Below, one piece after another: positions 48,400 to 58,315 of a DNA stretch of 64,000 bases. Source of the stretch: Planctomycetota bacterium (GTDB lineage: Bacteria; Planctomycetota; UBA1135; UBA2386). The notes beneath the pieces are model-generated. The model did not search any database, had not been told where the DNA came from, and was given only the letters and a program-made list of their open reading frames with translations. The stretch spans positions 62,001 to 126,000 of the forward strand of contig JANQJF010000023.1 in NCBI GenBank assembly GCA_028281765.1, written 5' to 3'. The first letter of the stretch is position 1, and each line of letters opens with the position of its first letter. The position numbers and the translations under genes were made by a program.

Positions 48400-49617
48400 C
48401 TACCGCGTGCGGCTCTCCAATCGGCGATAGAACCGAAGCTCGTGGTTCTCGTGCTGTCCCGGATGGAGAATCGTCATCAGGTCCAGAAGTTCCAGGTGTG
48501 GTTCGACGAGCGCGTGGTCCCACCACGGATTGATCCCATCGGGATACCCGGCGTGCCCCACGAAGACTCTGCCGGCCTGCACGGCGGGCACGAAGCCGAA
48601 TCGTGGATCGTCGATCGTTCGACCTTCCACATTGCCGAACGAGAATCCTGGCCCGACGATCCACACGTCTGCGCGCCGAGCATTCAGGAGAGCGGCTTCG
48701 AACGGCACCCGGGCGCCGGGCTCACCGCTGGGATTGTCCGCGCCGAGGTAGTTCCCACCGGCGTCTTCGATCATGCGCGCGCCGAGGTTCTGACCGCCGT
48801 ATTGGCTCCAGCCACCCTTCTCGGGACCTCCCGCGAGGACGTTGGGTTTCGACGCGACGTCGGAGAGTTCGCGGAGCGCGCCTCGGTACGCCTCTTCGAT
48901 TCGGTCGAACGCCGCGTTCGCGACCCTTTCCTTGTTGAAGAACAGTGCGAAGAACTTCACCCATTCGGCGCGAGCGAGCGGGGTGGGTTCCAGGTGCTCG
49001 GCCATCGGGACGCCTGGAATGCCGAGCCGTCGATAGGTTGCGGACCGGCTCAGGCTTGCGGGGAAATACCACTCGAAGTGCGCCTCGGTACCGCGCTCCG
49101 CGATCGCTTCCAGGTTCATGTTCTTTTCGAGCTTGCCGCTCTCGAACATCTCGAGGATCGCGGGGACGCTCGCGTGCGTGTGGTTCCCGAAGCCGACGAG
49201 TCGATCGATCACGCCCAGCAGTTCCGTCGCGCGACCGTATCGATAGGTGCCCAGGCTGAATCGCGTCAGGGGAACCCAGAGCACCATCGCATCTCGGCGT
49301 GTCACGGGAAGCGGTGTGCCGCGCTGGACGAGCACGAATTCGAACTCCTCGCCCATGCCCCGCGTCTCGATGCGAGCAATCTTGTAGTGGCGGAGATACT
49401 CGACACTCAGCTGCGTGGCGTGGCGGAACGACGCCTTGTCGGGGAAATAGTCGACTTCGTCGTCGTAGTCCTCGACCGCACAGACGTCGAGATTGTGGCT
49501 CGGGATGCCGGCTGCGGTCGGGATCGGAGACGGTGGCTCGGCGGACTGGCGCACGCATCCGAGGATGGACGCACCGAGTGCGAGCGCAGCGGGCCAGTTT
49601 CGGTGCCCGCGGTCCAT
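48400..49617 (-). CDS. Siderophore/heme/B12-type ABC substrate-binding lipoprotein
   Basis: 405 residues from ATG 49617. The signal peptide ends in ILGC, a lipobox with Cys at about residue 19. The body is the TroA/BtuF-like two-lobe fold, with segments such as RYGRATELLGVIDRLVGFGN and, near the end, PWWDHALVEPHLELLDLMTILHP, resembling binding proteins of iron-chelate importers. Residues 350-375 are His/Asp/Trp-rich. First gene of the importer operon. Confidence 0.85.
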   Translation of the reverse strand: MDRGHRNWPAALALGASILGCVRQSAEPPSPIPTAAGIPSHNLDVCAVEDYDDEVDYFPDKASFRHATQLSVEYLRHYKIARIETRGMGEEFEFVLVQRGTPLPVTRRDAMVLWVPLTRFSLGTYRYGRATELLGVIDRLVGFGNHTHASVPAILEMFESGKLEKNMNLEAIAERGTEAHFEWYFPASLSRSATYRRLGIPGVPMAEHLEPTPLARAEWVKFFALFFNKERVANAAFDRIEEAYRGALRELSDVASKPNVLAGGPEKGGWSQYGGQNLGARMIEDAGGNYLGADNPSGEPGARVPFEAALLNARRADVWIVGPGFSFGNVEGRTIDDPRFGFVPAVQAGRVFVGHAGYPDGINPWWDHALVEPHLELLDLMTILHPGQHENHELRFYRRLESRTR

Positions 49618-49645
49618 CAGGAAGATCCAGAGGCTGAAGCCACGA

Positions 49646-51385
49646 TCACAGATCGATCGAAACGCGCCGCGGTTCGGAGATGACGATGCGCCCGAGACTG
49701 TCGAGTGTCGCCGCACGGAACGTCGCCGACGAGATCGCCGTCCCAATCGTCTGCGGCAGGGCGAACGGCACGTCGAACCGTCCCTGCGCGTCGAACGCAG
49801 ATGCGACGATCGAGACCCCGAAGCCCAACACCGGCAGCTCGTTGATTTCAGTCAGGAACACGCCTGCTAACCCACCGGGCTCGCCATCCCAAACGGTGAA
49901 GTCGATCTGGTCGCCCGGCTGGGCAGCGCGCCTGCTGGAAGCCAATCGGATGCCGAATCGCTTGTGCAGCAAGATGTCCCGGAGTTGGAAGTTCGCGTCG
50001 GGAACGACGATGTCGTCGGCGTAGCTGTGGAAGACGACGTAGCCGCCATCTTCGCTCACGATCGGTGAGTAGCAGCCGCTGTTGGTGATCGGAAACTGGC
50101 CGCTCGGCGTGAGGCTCAGGGCTTCGACAGAAAATGCCCCCGGCGTCGTCTCGTCGAAGATCCCATCGCCGTTCGCGTCGCGGTCGAAGATGTAGATGTC
50201 CCGCGAGGCGTTGACGTCGCCGTTTGCGCCACCGTGGTCGTCTCCACCGTAGACGACGAAACGCCCGTCTGCGGAGATGTCGGCATCCTCGGAGGGGCTG
50301 GGCACTTCGCTACCGTCCGCGCGAACGCTCACTCGCTCGGTGCGTCCGTTGCCCTCGTCGTACACGCCGTTGCCGTCCGGGTCACGGTCCCGCACGAAGA
50401 TATCGAGCTGGAAGTTCGTGTCACCAGTGACGAGTGTGCTGCCGCCGCTGGTGAAGACGACGTGCCGTCCATCGTCGGATGTCTTGGCAACCGTGAAGCC
50501 AGGTGCGTCGGTGACGTCTTCGGCGCCGGAGGAAGAGACGTTGGCCCGCACGGTCGTCCCCTGGATCAGGTCTCGCACGAACCAGTCTCGCGTCCCGTTG
50601 TTGTCACCGGACACGAGGTTCGTCGCCTCGGAACGAAACGTGACCCAGCGTCCCGACGCGGAAATCCACGCGGCGTCCGAAGGTGCGTCGGCCTGGACGT
50701 TCGCGGAGGACAGGCTCACGAGGTCGGTCGAAACCTGGCCGGGTTCGTCGAAGATGCCGTCGCCATCCGTGTCCCGGTCACGGACGTAGATGTCGGGGCC
50801 GGGATTCGAGTCGCCCGGGACCAGCCCATCCGAAACGAACGCGACGAAGCGCCCGTCTCCGGAAACAGCGCAATGGGTCGAGATCGTCGTGGCCTCGGTT
50901 CCGTCCGATGCGACGCTGATGCGGGTCGTAGTGCCGCGTACGAGGTCTCTGGCGAACACGTCGCCGACACCGTTGGTGTCGCCCGCAACGAGATTGCTGG
51001 CGTCGCTCCAAAACACGACGTGGCGTCCGTCATGCGAGATTGTCAGGTAGTGTCCTTCGAATCCGAATCGGCTGCCGCTGCCGCCGTTGGATTCGCCACC
51101 GTTCGAGTCGACGCTGACGCGAACGATGTCCCCCGTCAGGCGGTCTTTCCGGAAAACGTCGCGGAATCCGTTCCCGTCATTCGGGACGAGGTTGGTTGCG
51201 AGACTCGCGAACGCGATGAAGCGCGTATCGCGCGACATGACGGGGATGACGGAGTGGTCATCCCCTTGGATGCCGGTGGCCGATTCGTTCACCCGAGTCG
51301 TGAACGAGGCGCCCTGGCCGCGAGCGTCGGAATCGAACGCAATCGATACGACCGCGAGAACGAGCACTGGCGAGAATCGTCTCAT
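49646..51385 (-). CDS. Exported PD40/TolB-like beta-propeller protein
   Basis: 579 residues with a signal peptide (about 1-24, ...DARGQ). Repeated blades carry SRDTRFIAFAS, SHDGRHVVFWS, SGDGRFVAFVS and SADGRFVVYGG, the PD40 (WD40-like) pattern, alternating with DVFARDLxxGTTTRIS strands. The final ~110 residues form a beta domain like those ending other exported proteins here. Likely extracellular; function unknown. Same strand as the anchored protein upstream. Confidence 0.82.
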   Translation of the reverse strand: MRRFSPVLVLAVVSIAFDSDARGQGASFTTRVNESATGIQGDDHSVIPVMSRDTRFIAFASLATNLVPNDGNGFRDVFRKDRLTGDIVRVSVDSNGGESNGGSGSRFGFEGHYLTISHDGRHVVFWSDASNLVAGDTNGVGDVFARDLVRGTTTRISVASDGTEATTISTHCAVSGDGRFVAFVSDGLVPGDSNPGPDIYVRDRDTDGDGIFDEPGQVSTDLVSLSSANVQADAPSDAAWISASGRWVTFRSEATNLVSGDNNGTRDWFVRDLIQGTTVRANVSSSGAEDVTDAPGFTVAKTSDDGRHVVFTSGGSTLVTGDTNFQLDIFVRDRDPDGNGVYDEGNGRTERVSVRADGSEVPSPSEDADISADGRFVVYGGDDHGGANGDVNASRDIYIFDRDANGDGIFDETTPGAFSVEALSLTPSGQFPITNSGCYSPIVSEDGGYVVFHSYADDIVVPDANFQLRDILLHKRFGIRLASSRRAAQPGDQIDFTVWDGEPGGLAGVFLTEINELPVLGFGVSIVASAFDAQGRFDVPFALPQTIGTAISSATFRAATLDSLGRIVISEPRRVSIDL

Positions 51386-51464
51386 ACCGGGTCAGTTGCC
51401 GCCGGTGCGTTCGAAGTTCCCGGGAAACTTGAAGTCGGTCGTTCTCGCTCGCGTTCTCGGACGC

Positions 51465-52214
51465 CTATCGCAACGAGGACTCTGCGGACAGGTAGCTCTG
51501 ATACGGGTGGTGCGGCGGACCGAGGATCTGCTGTAGCGCCGACTCGGCGATCGAGACCCTGTCATCCGCGAGACGAACCGTAGACGACAGCTTCACGAAG
51601 GCTCGCTCGAGTTCTGCGGCACGCAGCGCGTAGTTGCCGCCTCCCTGGACGGGATCCACCGCCAGCCGCGCGCGCAGGTCGTTCATGAGAGTTCGAATCT
51701 CTTCGATCGCGGCCGACGACGCATCTGTATTGGGCTGTTGCTCCGAGCGGGCGAACACCTGCGCGACGCTCCAGTGCTCGATCTTCACGTGGTCGTTGGT
51801 GGCGGCGTCGAGCACGGCGCAGGCGACAGAATCCGCTCGCAAGCCGGACAGCGAAGCCAGGGCGTCTCGATAGCGGATCCAGTCGCCGATGGATTGCTCC
51901 GTCCGCCGCAAGTGGCGTAGCACGCTCTCGTTCGGTTGGGATGAATCCGCTGTGGCCTCGGGTTCGTCCTGCGGACGTGCGGTTCGGTCGGTCTCGAGTC
52001 GGGGCCGAGGATGGGGAGTCGATTCCTCCGGACTCGTCTCACGTTCGGGATCGAGATTCGCGGCGTGCGTTTCACGGGTCGGGTGCGTTCCTGATGAAAT
52101 CGCCCCGTCCGTCGACGGAGCCGCATGGACATTCGGTTCGTTCTCCGAGGTCGACACCCAGGCGAGCCAACTGAGGGCGGCGGCGCCGACGACTGTGACG
52201 ATGGCTCGAATCAT
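51465..52214 (-). CDS. Anchored protein with Pro/Thr/Glu-rich linker
   Basis: 249 residues from ATG 52214. One membrane helix (about 2-20), a low-complexity Pro/Thr/Glu/Arg linker (about 22-95), then a helical domain with no motif I recognise. It lies between two exported proteins on the same strand, 79 bases before the PD40 gene. No function is assigned. Confidence 0.6.
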   Translation of the reverse strand: MIRAIVTVVGAAALSWLAWVSTSENEPNVHAAPSTDGAISSGTHPTRETHAANLDPERETSPEESTPHPRPRLETDRTARPQDEPEATADSSQPNESVLRHLRRTEQSIGDWIRYRDALASLSGLRADSVACAVLDAATNDHVKIEHWSVAQVFARSEQQPNTDASSAAIEEIRTLMNDLRARLAVDPVQGGGNYALRAAELERAFVKLSSTVRLADDRVSIAESALQQILGPPHHPYQSYLSAESSLR

Positions 52215-52245
52215 GGCAGACGGGATCGTGCGAGCCGGGTGCGGG

Positions 52246-53823
52246 TCAGCGGAGGATGACTTCCACCGGATTCGTGAATGGGCCGAACCCACCGGCTCCG
52301 ATCGTGAGTGCGACGTGGTGGAAGCTCACTTCGAACGGCGCGAAGCTCGGCGTGAAGCTCACGAACGAGTTCGCGCGACCGTTGGCGTCCAGAACTCCGA
52401 AACCGTTGATCACGAAGTTCGGTGCGAGCGGAGTGTAGAAGTCGGCGTTCAGGCCGAACGTATCGCCGGGATTGATGCCGCTGATCGTCCCGAAGATCGC
52501 GAAGGTGTTTCCGGCGGCGGCAGGTCCCAAGTCGCAGCTGAGCGTCTGCGTGCCGCCAGCCAGGCGATCGATCACGACGGTGTCGGCGGTCAGAGTCGGG
52601 CAGTTGTCCGACCAGCGTGCGAGGAAGTTCGACTCGATGCCTCCTGCCGCCGTGTAGCCACCGCCCATCCAAAGCGCGCCGTTGCGGGAGTAGAGCGGGC
52701 CGCCGTTCGTGAACGAGCCGCCCGTCACACCGCCGCGCATGCTTCGCCAGCCCTTCTGGTCCCATCGCGCGTAGTACTCCGTGGGCACGCCGCCCGCGGC
52801 CGTGAACAGGCCGCCGACGCAGACTTGCGTGCCCGAGCCGGAGTCGTGCAGTGCGAGTCCGTTGCCGGCATACGGGAAGCTCGTGCCCGTTACGCCACCG
52901 CCGAGATTCGACCAGTTCGTCCCGTTCCAAGACGCGATGTGGTTGCATACGACACCGCCGGCGTCGCGGAAATCCCCGCCGACGAGCAGGGCCGGTCCGA
53001 GACCGTCGTTCCACGGAATCATCAGCGCTGCGAAGTTGAACGGACCGTTCGTCAGGCCCGAGCCGAGCGTTTGGAACTGGGTGCCGTTCCACTTGACGAT
53101 CCCTTGCGCGGGGACCGAGCCGCCCGCGATGCCCGGATCACATCCGATGAACAGTGCGGGTCCGGATCCGTCGTCGAAGGACGCGAGACCGTACGTGCAG
53201 CATCCGCCGCTGAAGGGGCCGACGACTCCGCCGCCGACGTCGCTCCACTGTTGCCCGTCCCATTTCGCCAAGTTCGAGCACGGGGTCGCGGCGAATCCGC
53301 AGGTCGTGAAATTGCCAGAAACGTAGAGGGCCGGGCCGGTGCCGTCGTCGTGGACCGCCGCCCCGAAGCAGCTTCCACCGACGCCACCGCCTACGGCGCT
53401 CCAGGCCGTGCCATCCCAGCGCGCGACGCTGCTGCATGGGACACCGCCCGCGTCGACGAAGTTGCCAGCTGCGTAGAGTGCGGGGCCGCTGCCGTCGTCG
53501 TGGACGACGATCGTTCCTCCGGATCCTCCGGAGCCGCCGGCTCCGGTGACGCCGCCACCGACGTCGGCCCATCCCGATCCCGTCCAACGAGCGATGCCTC
53601 GGACCGGCGTGCTGCCTGCTTGCGTGAAGGACCCGGCGATATAGAGCTCGGGACCGTTCCCGCTATCGAACTCTGCGAACGAGGCGATTCTGCCGCCGTC
53701 CATACCCAGGCCACCGCGCGCGGGCGATTCGAATCCCGTCTCGAAACACTGGGCGGAGGCGAATGAAGGCAGGCACGCCGTGATGGCGCAGATGACGGGG
53801 AACCGAAGATCGTGAGTGTGCAT
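52246..53823 (-). CDS. Exported kelch/galactose-oxidase-like repeat protein
   Basis: 525 residues from ATG 53823 with a signal peptide (about 1-24, ...FASAQ). About eight repeats of the form DDGSGPALYxxGNF ... ARWDGxxWSxVGGGV, a kelch-like beta-propeller without the catalytic Cys/Tyr residues of galactose oxidase that I could find. The last ~110 residues form a beta-rich C-terminal domain like those of other exported proteins in the window. The 200-base gap upstream is shared with the divergent ABC ATPase and contains ATGAAG (53921-53926) paired with CTTCAT (53931-53936). Confidence 0.82.
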   Translation of the reverse strand: MHTHDLRFPVICAITACLPSFASAQCFETGFESPARGGLGMDGGRIASFAEFDSGNGPELYIAGSFTQAGSTPVRGIARWTGSGWADVGGGVTGAGGSGGSGGTIVVHDDGSGPALYAAGNFVDAGGVPCSSVARWDGTAWSAVGGGVGGSCFGAAVHDDGTGPALYVSGNFTTCGFAATPCSNLAKWDGQQWSDVGGGVVGPFSGGCCTYGLASFDDGSGPALFIGCDPGIAGGSVPAQGIVKWNGTQFQTLGSGLTNGPFNFAALMIPWNDGLGPALLVGGDFRDAGGVVCNHIASWNGTNWSNLGGGVTGTSFPYAGNGLALHDSGSGTQVCVGGLFTAAGGVPTEYYARWDQKGWRSMRGGVTGGSFTNGGPLYSRNGALWMGGGYTAAGGIESNFLARWSDNCPTLTADTVVIDRLAGGTQTLSCDLGPAAAGNTFAIFGTISGINPGDTFGLNADFYTPLAPNFVINGFGVLDANGRANSFVSFTPSFAPFEVSFHHVALTIGAGGFGPFTNPVEVILR

Positions 53824-54023
53824 GATCCAGCTGGTGGAGATGTGCGTCGTGAAACTGCGACGCTGACGTCGCGGCCGCGCGGTTACCTCAAGCGGGTGCC
53901 TGCGGCGCGATCGCGGTTCCATGAAGATGACTTCATCGATCGATCAGCCTGGCGCGCAGCAAGAATTCGACGTCCGTTGGAACCCGAGGGCAGCGAACGG
54001 CACCGTGTCCGTGGTGAGGATCG

Positions 54024-54749
54024 ATGCTACGCGCGAAAAACCTGACAAAGAGGTTCGCGGACGTCGAAGCCGTCTCGAGCCTCGACCTGACCGTCGAGTC
54101 TGGAGAGACCGTGTGTTTGCTCGGCGCGAACGGCGCCGGCAAGACGACGACGGTCAATCTCTTCTTGGGTTTCCTGCGGCCGGATGAAGGCACCGCGGAG
54201 GTATGCGGAGTCGCCTCGGCTGAAGACCCGAGAGCTGCTCGGCGCGAAATCGCGTACATCGCAGAGAACGTCGCGCTCTACCCGTCTCTGACCGGTCTCG
54301 AGAACCTCGAGCTCTTCGATCGCATGGCACGCGGTCGCCGGCAGTTGGACTTCGCCGCGATCCTGCTCGAGCACGGTCTGACGATCGAGCAAGCGCATCG
54401 CCCCGTTGCGGGCTACTCGAAGGGCATGCGCCAGAAAGTCGGACTGGCGATCGCGGCGATCCGCGCTGCCAAGGTGCTCCTGCTCGACGAGCCGATGTCG
54501 GGGCTCGATCCCGGAGCCGCGCGTGAGTTCACGCACTCGTTGCTCGCGCAGCGTTCTGCCGGGCGTGCCATCTTGATGACGACGCACGACATCTTCCGCG
54601 CCAAGGACGTGGCGACGCGTATCGGCATCATGAGGGCCGGCCGGCTCGTCGAGATGCTCGACGCCGCCGACGTGGACGCACGCGACATCGAACGGATCTA
54701 CCTGCGGCACATGCAGGACGAGCGAGAGGCGAGCGACGCGACGAACTGA
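54024..54749 (+). CDS. ABC-2 type transporter ATPase
   Basis: 241 residues from ATG 54024. Walker A is GANGAGKTT (about 33-41), the signature YSKGMRQK, and Walker B LLLDEP. CcmA/NatA class. It is followed by two integral-membrane partners on the same strand, so the three genes make an ABC-2 exporter. Substrate unknown. Confidence 0.9.
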   Translation: MLRAKNLTKRFADVEAVSSLDLTVESGETVCLLGANGAGKTTTVNLFLGFLRPDEGTAEVCGVASAEDPRAARREIAYIAENVALYPSLTGLENLELFDRMARGRRQLDFAAILLEHGLTIEQAHRPVAGYSKGMRQKVGLAIAAIRAAKVLLLDEPMSGLDPGAAREFTHSLLAQRSAGRAILMTTHDIFRAKDVATRIGIMRAGRLVEMLDAADVDARDIERIYLRHMQDEREASDATN

Positions 54750-54764
54750 GCGGTCGCCGAGTCC

Positions 54765-56195
54765 GTGAGGCGCATGATGACCGAGCTGTTCCGACTAGAG
54801 TGGAGGCTGTGGCGCCGATCGCGAGGTATGGCGTCTCTGCTCGTGCTCACCGGCGTGCTGCTGGTGGCCGCGGCCTGGTGGTCGGCGGCGACGGATCGAC
54901 GGCAGCGCGCAGCCTGGCACGAAGCGACGGCACAGGCGCGCGCGGATTGGCTTGGTCAGGGCGCGGCGAATCCGCACGGGATGGCCCACTTCGGCGATTT
55001 TGTCTTCCGTCCGAGTGGGCCTTTGGCGCGAATCGATAGCGGCGTGCAGGCGTCGCTCGGACAGGTGCTGCGGGTCGAAGGTCACAAGCAGGGTTCACCG
55101 CTGCATCGCCCGGCGAGCAGCGCTGGTTCGATCGGTCGCTTCGGTCGGTTCGATCCTGCATTCGTTCTCCAGGTCCTGATCCCTCTGGTGCTGCTCCTGG
55201 TCGGCGCCACCGCGACCGCGGCCGATCGCCGGTCTGGCCGGCTTCGCCTCCTGCTCGTGCAGGGAGGCACGGGACGCCAGGTGGCCACGGCTCGCATCCT
55301 GGCGCTGTGGTCCCTCGGTGCCGTCGCGCTCGCGCTCGTCGTCGGCGCGTCGTTCCTCGGTGATCCGGGAGGAGTCGCCACCGTCGACCCGCTACGGCTC
55401 GCGGGGCTGATCGCTGCATACGTCGCGTTTTACGGGGTCGTGGCTACGAGCATCGTGCTGGTGTCGTTCGCCGCGCGCGAAGCGAGCCGCGCGCTGTCCG
55501 TGCTGTTGGCCGCGTGGGTGATCGGGACGGCCGTGCTACCTCGGGTCACCGCGACGCTCGTCGACGAAGCCCTGCCGCTTCCGACTCGCGACGCGTTCCA
55601 AACCGCGATGAAGGAAGCGCGCAGCCGAGGTATGGACGGTCACAACAGCAAGGACGCGCGCATCGAGAAACTCGAACAAGAGGTGCTCGCGAAACACGGC
55701 GTCGCGTCGGTGGACGAACTGCCGATCAATTTCGACGGCATCACCATGCAGATCGACGAGGAAGTCGGCAACGCGGTCTGGGACGAGCACTACGGTCGAC
55801 TGCACGACTTGTTCGTCGAGCAGCGACGCTTGGCGCAGTTCGCTGCGTTCGTGAATCCGTTCCAGGCGATCGAAGGGGTTTCGATGTCGTTTGCGGGAAC
55901 GGACCTTGCGCATGACCTCGAGTTCCAGGCTCAGGTCGAGCGTTATCGACGCGAGTTGGTCCAGTCGCTCAACCACGAGCACGCCTACGGTGGTTCGAAG
56001 ACCGGCGACTGGTCGTGGAAGGCGGACGCTGAGTTCTACGCGGGCTTGGAAGCGTTCGACTACGAGTCGCCAGCGATCGAGATAGCATGGCGCGTCCGTG
56101 TGCTGGAGATCGGTGCGTTGGTCGGCTGGGGCGTGTTCGCGTTCCTGCTCGCGATGTTCGCGGCTCGTCGCGTGGAGACCGGAGACGCCGCGTGA
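54765..56195 (+). CDS. ABC-2 transporter permease, DUF3526-like (first)
   Basis: 476 residues from GTG 54765 (ATG 54774 also in frame). One helix near the N-terminus (about 25-42), a ~110-residue extracytoplasmic region, then five helices, with a second long extracytoplasmic segment (about 265-420) before the last helix. The layout matches ABC-2 proteins with DUF3526. It overlaps the second permease as GTGA. Confidence 0.85.
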   Translation: MRRMMTELFRLEWRLWRRSRGMASLLVLTGVLLVAAAWWSAATDRRQRAAWHEATAQARADWLGQGAANPHGMAHFGDFVFRPSGPLARIDSGVQASLGQVLRVEGHKQGSPLHRPASSAGSIGRFGRFDPAFVLQVLIPLVLLLVGATATAADRRSGRLRLLLVQGGTGRQVATARILALWSLGAVALALVVGASFLGDPGGVATVDPLRLAGLIAAYVAFYGVVATSIVLVSFAAREASRALSVLLAAWVIGTAVLPRVTATLVDEALPLPTRDAFQTAMKEARSRGMDGHNSKDARIEKLEQEVLAKHGVASVDELPINFDGITMQIDEEVGNAVWDEHYGRLHDLFVEQRRLAQFAAFVNPFQAIEGVSMSFAGTDLAHDLEFQAQVERYRRELVQSLNHEHAYGGSKTGDWSWKADAEFYAGLEAFDYESPAIEIAWRVRVLEIGALVGWGVFAFLLAMFAARRVETGDAA

Positions 56196-57610
56196 TTGCG
56201 CTCGCGTTTCGACACGAGTTGTTGGCGACGTGGAGGTCTCGAGCTCGCATCGGCGCGCTGATCGCGTTCTTCGTCGCGAGCGGCTACGCCATCGTTTCGG
56301 GCCAGCGTTTCCACGCGCAGTGGACGGATGCGCTTGCAGCCGCGCACGCAAAGCACGTAGAAAGTGCAGCATCCGCGCGCGGGTGGCTGGAGAGTGGTGC
56401 GAGCGGGCCGGAGGATCGGGAGTGGGTGAACATCGCCGAGCCGCTGTGGCAGGACTGGTACGCGGGCACTCGTCTGCTGCGTTTGCCGGCCGCCCTCGCG
56501 GGAATCGCCGTCGGCTCGGCCGATGACTCGCCCGTCGTGGCGAGAGTCAATCGTCTGGCTGACCCGTTCGCGGCATCGGGGGTCCGCCTCGAGAATCCGG
56601 AGATCGGCGGGACCCACGCGATCGACCTGGTGTTCGTGTTCCTCGTGCTGGTTCCCATCCTCGTCGGCGTCTTGGGGCTGGGGATCGGAAGCTTCGAGCG
56701 AGAACGAGGGATCGCGCGCCTCGTTGCAGTCCAGGCGGGCGCGAGTTCTGTTTGGTTTCTTGCGCGCGTCGTCGCGGTGACGGCAATCGTCCTGGCCGCG
56801 GTGATGACGGTGTGTCTCGTCGCCGTCATTGCCACCCAGGCGCCGTTCGTGGACGGGGCTCGTCTGATGGCACTCGCCGGCAGCTACTCGTTGATCTGGG
56901 GAGGTATCCTGGCGGCGTTGGGGGTCAGTGCGCGGAATGTGCAAGAGGGCGCGCTCTCGTTCGGCCTAGCGTGGGCGTGTTTCTGCCTGTTGATCCCGTC
57001 GCTGCTCTCGGAGCGGGCGATGTCGGCCGCGACGACGAGCTATGCGGTAGAGACGTCGCTCCGAACCCGGTCCGAGCAGTACGCCGTGTACAAGCGGGAG
57101 ATCGATCAGGTCCTTCCCGAACTCTACGACGCCTTCCCGCAGTTGCGATCCATGCCGGCATCTCGGCTCGAGGAGTTGCCCGCGGAGGTGCGACGACACG
57201 CCTACGATGGAATCAAGCTGATCGCACTCGAAACGCGGCACGCCGACCAACACGAGCGGGAGCTGCGAGCGGAGGAAGTCGCACTCCGAAACAGCTGGTG
57301 GTCACCCTCTGTTTCGTTCGCGCACGGCTGTGAACGGCTGGCGGGGCGTGGCCGGCTGTCGGCGGCGGAGTTTCGTGACCGTGTCGTAGCGTCGATCCGC
57401 ACGCGCGTGACGTGGGTGCTCGAGAGTGCTTGGCAGCAGCAGTCGCTCGGAAGCGAGTCGTTCGATCAGCTCGTCGGAGAGGGCGCAAATCCTATCGATG
57501 CAGGCTCGCGATCGGTTGCCCATCCCATGTGGGTGCTGGCGATCTGGGCGCTGGTGGCGTGGCTGCTCGGGATCGTGCGCCTCCGTTGGTTGGATCGCTA
57601 CTTAAGGTGA
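56192..57610 (+). CDS. ABC-2 transporter permease, DUF3526-like (second)
   Basis: 472 residues from GTG 56192, overlapping the previous stop. The architecture repeats that of the first permease: one N-terminal helix, an extracytoplasmic region, a group of helices (about 150-290), a long soluble part and a final helix ending in LRWLDRYLR. The pair probably forms a heterodimeric channel for the ATPase at 54024. Confidence 0.85.
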   Translation: MIALAFRHELLATWRSRARIGALIAFFVASGYAIVSGQRFHAQWTDALAAAHAKHVESAASARGWLESGASGPEDREWVNIAEPLWQDWYAGTRLLRLPAALAGIAVGSADDSPVVARVNRLADPFAASGVRLENPEIGGTHAIDLVFVFLVLVPILVGVLGLGIGSFERERGIARLVAVQAGASSVWFLARVVAVTAIVLAAVMTVCLVAVIATQAPFVDGARLMALAGSYSLIWGGILAALGVSARNVQEGALSFGLAWACFCLLIPSLLSERAMSAATTSYAVETSLRTRSEQYAVYKREIDQVLPELYDAFPQLRSMPASRLEELPAEVRRHAYDGIKLIALETRHADQHERELRAEEVALRNSWWSPSVSFAHGCERLAGRGRLSAAEFRDRVVASIRTRVTWVLESAWQQQSLGSESFDQLVGEGANPIDAGSRSVAHPMWVLAIWALVAWLLGIVRLRWLDRYLR

Positions 57611-57652
57611 TGGCTGCTCCAGCTGCGCAGAAGTTCATGCCGAACCGTCGTC

Positions 57653-57671
57653 CTGTCGATGTATTCGACAG
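57653..57671 (+). promoter_or_regulatory. 7-bp inverted repeat upstream of the FmdB-like gene
   Basis: CTGTCGA (57653-57659) pairs perfectly with TCGACAG (57665-57671) around TGTAT. It lies 43 bases before the FmdB-like start and 43 after the permease stop. Without a U-tract it could be an operator or a weak terminator. It does not resemble the Fur-type box at 58768-58794. Confidence 0.3.
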
Positions 57672-57714
57672 AGCTTCTCCTGAATGCCTACTCGCAAAAG
57701 AGGACCCGAACGCC

Positions 57715-58050
57715 ATGGCCACCTACGTCTACCTGTGTGATGCGAACGATGCGGAAGTCGAGGTGACCCACAGCATGTCGGAAGACCTCGAGACCTGGGG
57801 CGAACTGTGCGAACGAGCCGGTCGTGAGCTCGGGGACACGCCAGCGAACGCGCCCGTGCAGCGGAAGATCTTCGCGCCCGCGGTGCACACGGTGCGAGGG
57901 GCGGCCGACCTCAAGAACCTGGGGTTCAAGAAGCTCGTCCGGCGGGACCACGGGGTCTACGAGAACGTGACCGCGACCGACAAGGAGTCACGCTACTTCG
58001 ACGCGAACGACCCGAGCACCGCGCCGCACATCCCGAAGCAGTTCGACTGA
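57715..58050 (+). CDS. FmdB-like protein lacking the zinc-ribbon cysteines
   Basis: 111 residues from ATG 57715, preceded by AGAGG. The N-terminal MATYVYLC followed by VEVTHSMSED reads as an FmdB-type start, where a CxxC...CxxC zinc ribbon is normal. Here only Cys8 and Cys32 remain: the CxxC partner is replaced by CDAND and the second pair is absent, so zinc cannot be bound in the usual way. The C-terminal basic part is longer than in FmdB. It sits next to, and converges with, the Fur-family gene and its partner. A zinc-free paralogue is inferred; the family match is by pattern only. Confidence 0.6.
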   Translation: MATYVYLCDANDAEVEVTHSMSEDLETWGELCERAGRELGDTPANAPVQRKIFAPAVHTVRGAADLKNLGFKKLVRRDHGVYENVTATDKESRYFDANDPSTAPHIPKQFD

Positions 58051-58084
58051 CGGTGTCCGACTCGGTGCCGAGTGAGCCGTCCAC

Positions 58085-58315
58085 TCATCCTTGGACGGCC
58101 ACTTCCTCCGCCGCGCGCTGGAACCATCCGATGATGTGTTCGAGGTGCTCGGCCCCGTAGAGCTTTCGGAACTGCTTGGTCTTCGGATGCTTGCCGTCCT
58201 GTAGTTCGGTCAGGCGGCCGCTGATGTAGTCCGGCGTCAACGGGATGTTGCAGCGCACTTCGATGCACTGGCGCCACTGGACGTACGTCGTGGGGATGAT
58301 GTAGTCGTCACTCAT
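58085..58315 (-). CDS. Small unknown protein coupled to the Fur-family regulator
   Basis: 76 residues from ATG 58315, overlapping the regulator stop as ATGA. It is soluble, with IIPTTYVQWRQCIEV at the N-terminus and a helical C-terminus (AEHLEHIIGWFQRAAEEV). I recognise no named domain. The tight coupling to the Fur-family gene suggests it belongs to the same metal response. Confidence 0.65.
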   Translation of the reverse strand: MSDDYIIPTTYVQWRQCIEVRCNIPLTPDYISGRLTELQDGKHPKTKQFRKLYGAEHLEHIIGWFQRAAEEVAVQG

